DNA of 64,000 bases from positions 1-64,000 of the forward strand of contig CAYVXE010000008.1 in the NCBI GenBank assembly GCA_964455375.1, written 5' to 3'. Under the pieces are notes generated by a model, which saw only the letters and a list, made by a program, of their open reading frames with translations, was not told where the DNA came from and did no database searches. Shown here piece after piece: positions 34,500 to 43,082 of this stretch. The translations under genes and the position numbers were made by a program. This DNA is from CAYVXE01 sp964455375. GTDB taxonomy: Bacteria > Zhuqueibacterota > Zhuqueibacteria > Oceanimicrobiales > Oceanimicrobiaceae. Each line of letters opens with the position of its first letter. Position 1 is the first letter of the stretch.

Positions 34500-37484
34500 T
34501 TATCCTTGCTCGATTTCTGGGTTAGGATTTTTTATTTTTGCGATATAGGACGTTCTGGGTCGTGTACCAATTTCTGTCAGAAGGCCATAATTCCGGGAAT
34601 CTGCTTTTAACTTTGCCACACGGCTCTCCTTGTCATTAATGTTTCCAAACACGATGGCATCCGCCGGACATACCTGCTGGCAGGCGGTAACGATTTCACC
34701 GTCCCGAATTTCCCGGTCTTCCTTTTCTGCCTCTATACGCACCGCATTGATGCGCTGCACACAATAGCTGCACTTTTCCATAACCCCGCGGCTGCGAACG
34801 CTGACATCCGGATTATTCATCAATTTCAGCACGTCTGTATCAAAATCCGCGTACTTGTAAAAATTGAAACGTCGGACTTTGTAGGGACAGTTGTTGGAAC
34901 AATAACGGGTGCCGACACAACGATTATAAATCATTTCATTGAGTCCCTCAGGGCTGTGAGTTGTGGCAGCCACCGGACAAACAACCTCACAGGGAGCATC
35001 TTCACAGTGCATGCACATCACCGGCTGATGATGCGTCGCGGGATTTTCCGGTTCTCCCTCGTAATAGCGATCTAAACGAATCCAGTGCATTTCCCGGCCA
35101 TTCAACACCTCCTCTTTCCCCACCACCGGAATATTATTTTCCGACTGACAGGCAACGGTACAGGCATTACAGCCCACGCAGGAATTCAAATCGACAACCA
35201 GGCCCCAGGCAACCCCACTGTAATCCCACGGCGGATATAACGACATTTCCGGCGGCGGCACTTCCTCCATTTCCTGAAACATCTCAGGATGTTCCAGATA
35301 CTCCGTCAAAGGCGCCGACCGCACTAAATGACGGTTCTCCATGCTGGAATGCTCCTGTGTGGACGCAAGCCGGCGGGTTTCGTCTGTTTTTTTGATTGCG
35401 ATGTTACCAGCATTCCAGAGTGACTCGCTCACTCGCAAAGGATAAACGTCGCTTCCTGAACCGAGACCAACCTTACCACAGATCTTCCGTCCGTAACCGA
35501 AATGAACCGTCACGGTATTATCGGCATGGCCCGGCATGATCCACACCGGCAGCTTCACGCTTCCATAGCCAGCGTCCAGTTCAAGCATCTCTTCATTGGC
35601 AACATGTAACGAATTTGCCGTTGCGGGACTCATTAACACAGCATTATCCCAGGTTAACTTTGTTAAAGGCTTTGGTAACTCCTGCAGCCAGCCATTGTTC
35701 ACAAAGCGGCCATCATCAATATTGGGGTCGGGCCGGAAATTTACGTCTAATTTCTCACTTGAAGGAATCTCAATTTTTCGTACTTGCACATCCAGAGCGA
35801 CTTTGCGCGGCTTAAAAGTCGTGTTCGCCACAAAACCATCATGCACAGAGGTTTCCCAAAAAGTTTCAAAACCGCTCTGTTTGTGTTTTGATTTCCAGAA
35901 TTCTTTCACAATGTCATAAGAAGCTTTCCCGCTTTCATCCAGTAACACCGCTAAAAGATCGTGACTATTTTTTGTTCCGTACAAAGGAGCAATGAGCGGT
36001 TGCAGAATGCTTGCCGTACCGTCATAGGCCAGAGCATCGCTCCACATCTCCAGATAGTGAGACTGTGGAATCAGCCAGTGCGAATAAAGTGACGTTTCAT
36101 TATCTTCCGGGCACAAATGAACCCGGAAATCAACTTTATCCAGCGCATCGAAAAAATTTAAATCCGCAGGTGCATTAAAAACCGGATTCCCGCCCAGCAT
36201 GATCAACATGTCAACGGCGCCGGCCTGCATCTCCTGTACTAACTCTGTGAGAGAATCCACCTGCATGACGGGATTGGCTTCTACGGGTGCTGTATAAAAC
36301 ACCGTGTGACCCACATTATTTAAGGCCGCATTTAAAATATGTGCCAGCAAATGCACTTCAGGCGACTGATATTCACCGGCCACCACGAGACACGAACCCC
36401 GATGCCTGTTTAAATCACCGGCAAGGGCACGAATCCACTTTTGATATTGCTGCAGTGAAGAGGTGTCTCCTTTGATCGACAACCCCATCTGTTCTGCGAC
36501 GCCAAGTTCTTTTGCGACCAACGCAGCAAAGGCCACGACTTCTCCGGCGCGCAATGCCAGTCTGTGATCAGCCATGGCACCGGTTAAAGTCGGTGTACTT
36601 TCGACGGCATACAGACGGTTCATATTATCTGTCTTTTTTCTGCGCTCCGTAAACTGTCGTGTATAAGACAGATGCCCCGGCATATTGCTGAAAAAATCAG
36701 CATCCAGTGAGAGGACGATATCCGCCTTTTTGAAATTATATTGTGTATCGTAAATTTTTCCAAAGGCAAGTTTTGCGCCCTTTTTCACATTATCCCGCGT
36801 AGCAGGCTCGAACTGATGCCATTTAGCCTTGGGAAATTTATCCAGCACGGAATGAATCTGGTTCGCTATGGTGGGAGATGTAATGGTTTCCGTTAAAATC
36901 CTTAACCCGCTTCCCTGCCCGGCTGCCTGCTTTGCAAGATGCGTTTTCAATGCATCGATGAACGCGTCCCAGGTACTTATTCTGCCCAAATTTTTCACGA
37001 CTTTTGCACGTTCGGGGTCATACAGATTCAAGATGGATGCCTGCGCAAAAATATCGGTGGCGCCTAAACTGGCCGGATGTTGAGGATTTCCTTCAACTTT
37101 TGTGGGATGTCCTTCGTGACTTTCAACCAAAACCCCGCTTGCATAGCCACGGTGTATAAACGCGGTGGCAAAATTAAGGGGTACCCCCGGAATGATGTCT
37201 TCCGGCGTGTCCACATAAGGATGAATTTTTTCCAACGGCTGCTTTGTGCAGGCGGTCATCCCGGCCAGAGCCATGGATGCACCCGTAAATTTCAGAAAAT
37301 TGCGCCGGCTGAGAGAGTTACCCCAATCCAGTGGACTCGAAGAAAATTCATTTTGCAGCATTTCCTGAAATTCTTCCGAACCTGCCAATTCTTCCAGACT
37401 GCGCCAGTAGGCTTTACCGTGCGACTTTTGCAGCTTTTCCCGCACAGTCATTAATTTATCAGAATAGTTTTCTTTATTTTTCAT
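34500..37484 (-). CDS. actB: Alternative Complex III subunit ActB (molybdopterin-like plus iron-sulfur fusion)
   Basis: The protein has 994 residues from the ATG at 37484. A twin-arginine-type SRRNFLKFTGAS near residue 62 is followed by a large molybdopterin-oxidoreductase-like domain (about 90-720), which in ACIII carries no molybdenum. The C-terminal ferredoxin domain (about 750-980) has four Cys clusters: CVGCNACTVAC, CMHCEDAPCEVVC, CVGTRYCSNNC and CSYC...CQQVCP. These hold three 4Fe-4S clusters and one 3Fe-4S cluster in characterised complexes. The start overlaps the actA stop (ATGA). Confidence 0.95.
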   Translation of the reverse strand: MKNKENYSDKLMTVREKLQKSHGKAYWRSLEELAGSEEFQEMLQNEFSSSPLDWGNSLSRRNFLKFTGASMALAGMTACTKQPLEKIHPYVDTPEDIIPGVPLNFATAFIHRGYASGVLVESHEGHPTKVEGNPQHPASLGATDIFAQASILNLYDPERAKVVKNLGRISTWDAFIDALKTHLAKQAAGQGSGLRILTETITSPTIANQIHSVLDKFPKAKWHQFEPATRDNVKKGAKLAFGKIYDTQYNFKKADIVLSLDADFFSNMPGHLSYTRQFTERRKKTDNMNRLYAVESTPTLTGAMADHRLALRAGEVVAFAALVAKELGVAEQMGLSIKGDTSSLQQYQKWIRALAGDLNRHRGSCLVVAGEYQSPEVHLLAHILNAALNNVGHTVFYTAPVEANPVMQVDSLTELVQEMQAGAVDMLIMLGGNPVFNAPADLNFFDALDKVDFRVHLCPEDNETSLYSHWLIPQSHYLEMWSDALAYDGTASILQPLIAPLYGTKNSHDLLAVLLDESGKASYDIVKEFWKSKHKQSGFETFWETSVHDGFVANTTFKPRKVALDVQVRKIEIPSSEKLDVNFRPDPNIDDGRFVNNGWLQELPKPLTKLTWDNAVLMSPATANSLHVANEEMLELDAGYGSVKLPVWIMPGHADNTVTVHFGYGRKICGKVGLGSGSDVYPLRVSESLWNAGNIAIKKTDETRRLASTQEHSSMENRHLVRSAPLTEYLEHPEMFQEMEEVPPPEMSLYPPWDYSGVAWGLVVDLNSCVGCNACTVACQSENNIPVVGKEEVLNGREMHWIRLDRYYEGEPENPATHHQPVMCMHCEDAPCEVVCPVAATTHSPEGLNEMIYNRCVGTRYCSNNCPYKVRRFNFYKYADFDTDVLKLMNNPDVSVRSRGVMEKCSYCVQRINAVRIEAEKEDREIRDGEIVTACQQVCPADAIVFGNINDKESRVAKLKADSRNYGLLTEIGTRPRTSYIAKIKNPNPEIEQG

Positions 37485-38131
37485 CGATGGCAAATTGTAC
37501 AGTTAGTCAAGCGTTTAATATTGTATTTTTTTACTAATTTCGGGCCTAATTCTTTTTGATCAATCTCAGAGGTCCAACCCATTTTGAAAACAAACTCTTT
37601 CGGACGCACATATTTTTCAGGATGCCGATGACACCCCAGGCACCATTCCATTTGCAAAGAATTTTCCTTCCACATCAAAGCCATTTCATTAACCGGGCCG
37701 TGGCACGTTTCACAAGCAACGCCTTTATTCACATGGATACTGTGATTAAAGTAAACAAAATCCGGCAGATCATGCACCCGCGCCCATTCAAGCGGTTTCC
37801 CTGAACGCCAACTTTCGCGCACCGGTTCAAGCATCTCTGCACTGGTATGTATTTGCGAATGGCAGGTCATGCACGTTTTTGTGGGGGGAATTCCCGCAAA
37901 AGCCGTCTCTTCCACCGATGTATGGCAATAGCGGCAATCCAGACCTAACTGATTAACATGGTGCCTGTGACTGAAAGGAACCGGCTGTTCACGAACAACT
38001 TGTGCCTCGGTCACATAAGGTGACCGTTCTACCGTTAACATGACCCAGAAGGCAGCGGCAATAAAAAACACGGCACCGAACACCGTCACTTTGGCAATTG
38101 TATTTGTACTCGGATGAAAAAATTGAGCCAT
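37481..38131 (-). CDS. actA: Alternative Complex III subunit ActA (pentaheme cytochrome c)
   Basis: The 216-residue protein has an N-terminal transmembrane anchor (about 14-34) and five c-type heme sites: CRYCH, CMTCH, CETCH, CLGCH and CTICH, the last at the extreme C-terminus. Conserved PFSHRHHV and FNHSIHVNKG supply distal histidines. ActA receives electrons from ActB and passes them to ActE. It is the first gene of an 11-gene block (12.3 kb) and lies about 170 nt downstream of a near-consensus promoter. Confidence 0.95.
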   Translation of the reverse strand: MAQFFHPSTNTIAKVTVFGAVFFIAAAFWVMLTVERSPYVTEAQVVREQPVPFSHRHHVNQLGLDCRYCHTSVEETAFAGIPPTKTCMTCHSQIHTSAEMLEPVRESWRSGKPLEWARVHDLPDFVYFNHSIHVNKGVACETCHGPVNEMALMWKENSLQMEWCLGCHRHPEKYVRPKEFVFKMGWTSEIDQKELGPKLVKKYNIKRLTNCTICHR

Positions 38132-38305
38132 AGTCTCTGTTTGGTTAATTTAGGATAAAATTTTCTTTTCTCTTAAAAAATAAATCGCTCTCTATCGATT
38201 TATGAATGTCGTATTCATAATCACGCGTAATGTTGTCGTTGTCAATAATTGTTTGAATTGCTACCGATGAGACAAAGCAGGTAATCTTTTTGAAAAATAT
38301 CGTTA

Positions 38306-38334
38306 ATTATAAACACTATTTCCCAAAAAGTCAA
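38306..38334 (-). promoter_or_regulatory. Promoter of the act-cox respiratory operon
   Basis: On the minus strand TTGACT (38329-38334) and a perfect TATAAT (38306-38311) are spaced by 17 nt. The expected start near 38299 leaves a leader of about 168 nt before actA. This long leader could hold a regulatory element, but no clear riboswitch or hairpin was recognised. Confidence 0.7.
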
Positions 38335-38351
38335 GCAACAAAATTATTTTT

Positions 38352-38696
38352 TTACTTTTTATGAAAAGACAAAACCCGTGCCTTCTTGCCTGGCCTGGTT
38401 TCGTTTTCTGTGAAACCGGCGTCATTTCCGCCGGCATTGCCATCTTCCGGAATGACAACTTTTTCTACACGAATCGGGGTGCCATTCATGGTAAATTCAG
38501 CGCCACGAATTTGCTCTTCATCCAAAATCCAGGTAGAGAGTTGGACTGGAACGGTCAGAAACAAGAACTGAACACGCCACCATTTCGGTTTTATATCGCT
38601 GGTAATACGTTCAACCCGGGCATAAAATGCAGGATTGTTTTCAACATAAATCAGAACAAGGTCTGTTTCTAAAACAGGATCGTTTTTATAATGCAT
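38352..38696 (-). CDS. Conserved-looking hypothetical protein
   Basis: Using the ATG at 38696 the product has 114 residues. It has a compact beta-rich core (DLVLIYVENNPAFYARVERI, KPKWWRVQFLFLTVPVQLSTWIL) and a low-complexity Gly/Asn and basic C-terminal tail (GNAGGNDAG...KKARVLSFHKK). No signal peptide. I do not recognise a named family; the core pattern of an RNA-polymerase- or DNA-associated small beta-domain is possible but unproven. It lies directly upstream of the act promoter and its 3' end is 18 nt from the -35 box. Confidence 0.6.
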   Translation of the reverse strand: MHYKNDPVLETDLVLIYVENNPAFYARVERITSDIKPKWWRVQFLFLTVPVQLSTWILDEEQIRGAEFTMNGTPIRVEKVVIPEDGNAGGNDAGFTENETRPGKKARVLSFHKK

Positions 38697-38963
38697 CGCT
38701 TTCTTTACCGTTAAAAATATGGCAATATTAGTTAAATCAAGTTTAAGAAGCAATATAAAACTGTAACTCATTACAAAAACTTAAGATAATGGCGGGGTCA
38801 CGTTAAAAAGCGTTGCCATTTCTTTGCAAGTCAGTCCCAATGTGCAGATCAAAAGCGGTTTCTGTAAGCAGAGCACCATAGAACCGGTTGTCTAGCGTGA
38901 ACACTCTGCGGTAGAGCATCAAATAACCAGAACGTTTTTGCGATAAAAATCGATAGGTTATTA

Positions 38964-38991
38964 TTGATTCTTTCAATGCAGACGTTATATT
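38964..38991 (+). promoter_or_regulatory. Possible promoter giving a nearly leaderless yheT-like mRNA
   Basis: TTGATT (38964-38969) and TATATT (38986-38991) are 16 nt apart. The expected transcription start (38998-39000) is within a few bases of the ATG at 39002, and there is no Shine-Dalgarno motif in the 18 nt before that ATG. Confidence 0.4.
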
Positions 38992-39001
38992 TGATACAAT
39001 T

Positions 39002-39994
39002 ATGACTTTAACGAAGACACTCACCCCGTTTCAAGCCCATCCACTCATGCCGGGCGGTCACTTGCAAACGATCCTCGGATATTATTTACCGCAAATCAAA
39101 CAACTCAGACCGCACAAGGTGCATTTGGTCGAGGTTGATGCAGGCGACAAACTTGCAGTTCTCGAAAACATGCCCGGCCGCAGAGCTTCGTTCAAAAAAA
39201 TCATCGTACTCATGCACGGTCTCGGCGGAGACGACAGCTCACCTTACATGCTCAGATTAGCCGATTTGTTTGTGAAACGCGGCTGGACAGTGTTTCGCAT
39301 GAACCATCGCGGCTGCGGGATGGGAAAAGGCCTCGCACGGGGACTGTACCACTCGGGCCGCAGCGACGATATCTGCCGGGTTTTGCAATTTATCGAGCAT
39401 CTTTATCCTGACATACCGACTTTAGCGGTGGGTTTTTCTTTAAGCGGCAACGCACTTTTAAAACTACTGGGAGAGAATGTCCATCGCATTGCCGGTAATT
39501 TGAAGGGAGCCGTTGCTGTGACTCCCCCCATCGACTTAGCCGGCTGTGCCGACGAACTGTGCCGCCAGGTCAATCGCATGTACGATCTGCGTTTCGTCAG
39601 AATGCTCAAAACAGCCATCCATGAACGGTGTCAGACTTTTCCGGATTTTCAGAAAATCACATTTCCGCGGAAAATGAATATCCGCGACTTCGACGAACTA
39701 TGCACCGCCCCGCTCAGCGGCTTTCAGTCCGCAAAAGACTACTACAATACATGCAGTGCAAATCAATTCCTGCCGACGATAAGAATTCCCACATTTTTGC
39801 TTGCCAGCCTAAACGACCCATTTATTCCTAAAGAAACTTTTACCGGCATCAAACCCCATTCTTTTCTAACCATCTATCTCACTCAAAGTGGTGGTCACAT
39901 GGGATTTGTGGCAAAAAACAAAACGTCTCTTGGTTCGCGCCGCTGGATGGATTATGCCATTCTGACTTCCGCCGAACAACTTTTAAAAAAATAG
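39002..39994 (+). CDS. YheT-family alpha/beta hydrolase
   Basis: A 330-residue cytoplasmic hydrolase of the YheT/EMB8 group (COG0429). The N-terminus has the family pattern F.AHPLMPGGHLQTILG. The core shows VLMHGLGGDDSSPYM (oxyanion loop), NHRGCGMG, the nucleophile motif GFSLSGN (Ser) and the C-terminal LNDPFIP (Asp) and GGHMGF (His). Family members hydrolyse esters, and eukaryotic relatives act on lipids; the substrate here is unknown. It is a single-gene unit. A minus-strand frame overlapping its start is judged non-coding. Confidence 0.9.
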   Translation: MTLTKTLTPFQAHPLMPGGHLQTILGYYLPQIKQLRPHKVHLVEVDAGDKLAVLENMPGRRASFKKIIVLMHGLGGDDSSPYMLRLADLFVKRGWTVFRMNHRGCGMGKGLARGLYHSGRSDDICRVLQFIEHLYPDIPTLAVGFSLSGNALLKLLGENVHRIAGNLKGAVAVTPPIDLAGCADELCRQVNRMYDLRFVRMLKTAIHERCQTFPDFQKITFPRKMNIRDFDELCTAPLSGFQSAKDYYNTCSANQFLPTIRIPTFLLASLNDPFIPKETFTGIKPHSFLTIYLTQSGGHMGFVAKNKTSLGSRRWMDYAILTSAEQLLKK

Positions 39995-40250
39995 TCTTTA
40001 AACCTCAAAAATATTTTTCCGGCGTTTTCGGCAACTGCTAATGTGCGTTAACTTAAAGAGCATGCATCTTTATCTTGTCACCTCGAGGGCGACAACGCGG
40101 CATCGAAAGGTCGGGCATATACATCGACCGGATTCCGTATCAGGCAGCCGCTGGAATAGAAAAGACAATATCGGGCACAGGTTGGCGCCTATGTGCAACA
40201 GTCGATGTAAATATGTGGCTGAATGCTGAAACTGCCCGCGCGAAAATGAT

Positions 40251-40511
40251 TCAGGTCTGTTTTGCCGAGGATATTTTATAAACACTCTTTAACACAAGTA
40301 AAACCGGAAAAAACCCGTGCAGGAACAAATCAAAAATATCGATAGGACGGGACAGAGTGCCGTGAAACAACATTCCGAGCTTTTCAAGCAAATGCGGCTG
40401 CGGGTAATAGGGCGCCAGGCCCAGTGTTAAGGAACCAAGAATGACCAGGGACCAGGAAAATTTCAGTGTCCAATCTAAATATTTCATTTCAGCACTTTGG
40501 GTGAAATTCAT
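40251..40511 (-). CDS. Small two-helix membrane protein
   Basis: The product has 86 residues, or 78 from the internal ATG at 40487. Two hydrophobic helices flank a conserved-looking loop: LAPYYPQPHLLEKLGMLFHGTLSRPIDIFDLFLHG is close to a family of small proteins often labelled RND transporter, although it is far too short to be one. The role is unknown. GGA lies 5 nt before the first ATG, which slightly favours the long form. The gene starts 11 nt from repeat copy C. Confidence 0.7.
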   Translation of the reverse strand: MNFTQSAEMKYLDWTLKFSWSLVILGSLTLGLAPYYPQPHLLEKLGMLFHGTLSRPIDIFDLFLHGFFPVLLVLKSVYKISSAKQT

Positions 40512-40521
40512 TTAATCCGAT

Positions 40522-40658
40522 TAACGAGACTGTCGAAAAAGTCGAAATCAAATAAATCTTCATTCTGAGCATCGTCGAAGCATGATTTAAAGACAATTAG
40601 TTACAGCCTTCGATCTCTCTCAGGCTGAAGTAGGAAACGACTTTTTTTGACAGTTTTA
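40522..40658 (+). repeat. Dispersed inverted-repeat element, copy C
   Basis: This 137-bp element starts TTAACGAGACTGTCG and ends TTTTTGACAGTTTTA. The termini are inverted repeats (AGACTGTCGAAAAAGT-type), with an inner inverted pair around TGAGCATCGTCGAAG and CTTCGATCTCTCTCAGG. It aligns base for base with copy D and with the reverse of copy A. Its right-hand TTA is, on the minus strand, the TAA stop codon of the cold-shock gene. Confidence 0.85.
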
Positions 40659-40865
40659 GCGGTCGACGACCCGTACATTAATCGCTTTATCGCCTTTCAT
40701 GTCGCGACGTACGTCAAAACCCACACGCTGCCCTTCAACTAATCGTTGACCTTTTACAGTGATATGCAGGCCACTGACGTGTACGAGCAATTCATCGTCC
40801 GCATCAGACAGAATAAAGCCGAAACCTTTGGATGCGTTCCACATTTTAACCGTGCCGTATTGCAT
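40656..40865 (-). CDS. Cold-shock domain protein (CspA family)
   Basis: The protein (69 residues) is a single OB-fold cold-shock domain. It has the RNP1-like KGFGFI motif (13-18) and the RNP2-like LLVHVS motif (26-31), with the usual VKMWNASKGFG start and a C-terminal VRVVDR. It binds single-stranded RNA or DNA. AGGG lies 7 nt before the ATG. A modest promoter (TTGATT, 17 nt, TATTTT at 40889-40917, minus strand) lies just upstream with a short leader, not the long thermosensing leader of E. coli cspA. The stop codon is contributed by repeat copy C. Confidence 0.92.
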   Translation of the reverse strand: MQYGTVKMWNASKGFGFILSDADDELLVHVSGLHITVKGQRLVEGQRVGFDVRRDMKGDKAINVRVVDR

Positions 40866-40888
40866 CGCAGTCCCTTTGATTTTTCAGA

Positions 40889-40917
40889 AAAATAATAAAC
40901 ATAGATTATTAAATCAA
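40889..40917 (-). promoter_or_regulatory. Possible promoter of the cold-shock gene
   Basis: TTGATT (40912-40917) and TATTTT (40889-40894) are 17 nt apart on the minus strand, 24 nt from the ATG. Both boxes match the consensus in four of six positions. The 389-bp gap between the cold-shock and SOD genes holds only this and the SOD promoter. Confidence 0.4.
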
Positions 40918-41172
40918 GATAAATTAGAAATGGAAAATAATGCTCATGAGTCGATGAACCTGATTTTTTTACAAACTTGAATTTCAGGCAAGAGATCGCA
41001 ATCAGGCATGGTTACGGAAACCAGACAGGAGACCCTTTCACCTATTTCCGGCAGATTTGCGAGATTTCGTCCGGCTTTATGGCGATCGGGAAAAGTAAAT
41101 GTTATGCATGCACACGGATTTGACAGATGTAAAAATCAATTTTTATAGTGATAATCTACCCATTAATTTTTG

Positions 41173-41202
41173 TTGACAATAGTTCCAAGACCTTAGTATA
41201 TT
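41173..41202 (+). promoter_or_regulatory. Promoter of the Cu/Zn SOD gene
   Basis: A perfect TTGACA (41173-41178) and TATATT (41197-41202) are separated by 18 nt. The expected start near 41209 leaves a leader of about 46 nt that ends in an AAGGAGG ribosome site. Confidence 0.6.
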
Positions 41203-41254
41203 GTTACCGATAATTCATAATTCACTAAATTTATTGAATAAAGGAGGGGAAGAA

Positions 41255-41818
41255 ATGTTCAAACGAACTTTTTCATACCTAATTTTCGGATTATTCCTTT
41301 TTGCACTAACGAGTTGCACGCAGGAGAAATCCCAACAAGAAACAGCAGAACAAACCGCGGCTAAAAAACAATGGCGAACTGCAGTAGCTAATTTGGCAGC
41401 GACAACCGGAAATACCGCACATGGTACGGTAACTTTTACGGAAGTGGAAGGAGGCATCAAAGTCACGGCACATTTGGAAGGGGTCCCGGAGGGAAAACAC
41501 GGGTTCCATATTCATGAAAATGGTGACTGCGGCGATGATGGCAAAGCCGCAGGCGGTCACTGGAACCCCGAGGGCACACCACACGGCAGCCCGGATTCCA
41601 CCCAACATCACGTTGGAGATATGGGCAACATCACAGCAAACGCAGACGGCATTGCAGGTTCTGAAGTTGTTTATTCTTTCCTGACCTTTGACGGTGAAAA
41701 TTCCATTCTCGGTAAAGGCGTCATCCTGCACGCAAAAGCAGACGATCTTACCTCGCAACCAACCGGCGCTGCCGGGCCGCGAATTGCCTGCGGTGTGATT
41801 ACGTTGCAGGAAAATTAA
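41255..41818 (+). CDS. Cu/Zn superoxide dismutase, lipoprotein
   Basis: This SOD has 187 residues from the ATG at 41255, chosen because AAGGAGG lies 7 nt upstream. A lipoprotein signal with the LTSC lipobox is followed by a short Gln/Glu-rich linker and a Cu/Zn SOD domain. Metal ligands are present in HGFHIHENGDC, AGGHWNPEG, TQHHVGDMGN and VILHAKADD, and the active-site Arg is in GPRIACGVI. It should protect the periplasm or outer membrane from superoxide. It forms its own unit: promoter 41173-41202 and terminator 41864-41893. Confidence 0.93.
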   Translation: MFKRTFSYLIFGLFLFALTSCTQEKSQQETAEQTAAKKQWRTAVANLAATTGNTAHGTVTFTEVEGGIKVTAHLEGVPEGKHGFHIHENGDCGDDGKAAGGHWNPEGTPHGSPDSTQHHVGDMGNITANADGIAGSEVVYSFLTFDGENSILGKGVILHAKADDLTSQPTGAAGPRIACGVITLQEN

Positions 41819-41832
41819 TTTTCTATATCCTA

Positions 41833-41893
41833 AACCCTACTGAGGGTTACAGTCTCTAATTTAAAGGGGCGATTCAAGCATCGCCTCTTTTTC
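41833..41893 (+). terminator. Tandem hairpins: intrinsic terminator of the SOD gene
   Basis: A 6-bp hairpin (AACCCT/AGGGTT at 41833-41848) is followed by a 10-bp hairpin (AAGGGGCGAT at 41864-41873, ATCGCCTCTT at 41880-41889, loop TCAAGC) and a T-run. The second is a standard Rho-independent terminator. The rest of the 493-bp gap to the ABC operon is AT-rich and carries a group of nested inverted repeats at 42131-42220. Confidence 0.8.
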
Positions 41894-42311
41894 TACTCAC
41901 CGCGAAGCGAAGCCGCAATTCCCAAATGACAAATAACGCCCGAACCCGAACACCAAATTTGAGAAGCATCCCTTTTTGATATTTGCGTATTGAGATAGAT
42001 TTTGACTTTAGATGTTGTCATTTTTACTTCCTATACTCTTTCCCTTCCTGTGAAAATAGTCGAGCCTTCATTCCGGATTGAGCGGTACAGCAGATTCCTT
42101 CCCTTGGGAACCAGATCACCTGAGACAGAATTTCCATCCAAAAATTCCAAAAAAATATTTTTTTTTGGAACTCACTTTTTTGGGAAGCGTTTTTATATAT
42201 TCGGATTACATTCCCAAAAATCGAATTAAGCAACAATATTTAATGCAATATTTCTACTGTAATTGTATGATTCTGATTAAACTATTTTACTGAATTACCC
42301 AAGAGGATACT

Positions 42312-43082
42312 ATGGAAAAACAATCAGAAAAAGTCATGATTGAAGCGAAAGGGTTAAGCAAATTTTATGGACCTTTTGTGGCGATTAAAGAAATTTCTTT
42401 TTCCATCCCGCAAGGGCAAATCGTCGCTTTTCTGGGACCAAACGGCGCCGGTAAGTCCACCACGATGAAAATTTTAAGCGGCTATCTCGCACCTAGCGAA
42501 GGCAGCGCGAAAATCGGTGGTTTCGAAGTACGAACAGAACGTCTGAAGATTGCAAAACTTCTCGGTTATCTGCCTGAAAATGGTCCCCTTTACCAAAGCA
42601 TGACACCGTTGGAACTACTGAATTTCTTCGGTGAGGCCAGAAACATTGAAGCGGCAAAACTTAAAAAACGCCTGGACGCCGTGATTGATGAGTGTGCTTT
42701 GGAACTGGTTCTGGAAAAACCCATCGACAAACTTTCACGTGGATACAAACAGCGCGTAGGCCTGGCACAAGCACTCCTGCACGATCCGGATGTTTTAATT
42801 ATGGATGAACCAACCGCCGGGTTGGATCCGAATCAAATCCGTGATTTTCGCAAAAATATCCAAAAGTTAGGAAAATCAAAAACCATCTTAATTTCCACCC
42901 ATATTTTGCAGGAAGTGGACGCCATTGCCGATTACGTTTTGTTGATAAACAACGGCAAAATGGTTTTCGAAGGTACCACCGACAAACTGAAAGAAAAAGG
43001 CTCACTGGAGGAACCGTTTTACAGACTAACCAACCACGGACGTCCGGTTGAAACGACAGAGAAGGAGGGAGTGCAAGCATGA
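42312..43082 (+). CDS. ABC transporter ATP-binding protein (GldA-like)
   Basis: The ATPase has 256 residues with Walker A GPNGAGKSTT, the Q-loop region GYLPENGPLY, signature LSRGYKQRVGLAQ, Walker B VLIMDEPTAGLD and the switch His in ISTHILQEV. It is closest to ATPases of ABC-2 exporters such as GldA, NosF or CcmA-type. GAGGA lies close before the ATG. The next gene overlaps by 4 nt (ATGA) and encodes the matching permease, so it energises that complex. Confidence 0.93.
   Translation: MEKQSEKVMIEAKGLSKFYGPFVAIKEISFSIPQGQIVAFLGPNGAGKSTTMKILSGYLAPSEGSAKIGGFEVRTERLKIAKLLGYLPENGPLYQSMTPLELLNFFGEARNIEAAKLKKRLDAVIDECALELVLEKPIDKLSRGYKQRVGLAQALLHDPDVLIMDEPTAGLDPNQIRDFRKNIQKLGKSKTILISTHILQEVDAIADYVLLINNGKMVFEGTTDKLKEKGSLEEPFYRLTNHGRPVETTEKEGVQA

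Noticed and set aside
38803..39024. Minus-strand frame of 73 codons overlapping the start of the YheT-like gene
   Set aside because: No ribosome site, no recognisable motif, and it overlaps the well-supported plus-strand gene and its promoter.
40041..40285. Overlapping short frames on both strands between the YheT-like gene and the small membrane protein
   Set aside because: One plus-strand frame (about 68 codons) has fairly ordinary codon use but no ribosome site or known motif, and it overlaps the end of the minus-strand gene. It may be a gene remnant; not enough to call.
42145..42170. A/T-only hairpin as an intrinsic terminator
   Set aside because: The stem is almost purely A/T with a GC clamp at its base, and a good terminator for the upstream gene already exists at 41864-41893.
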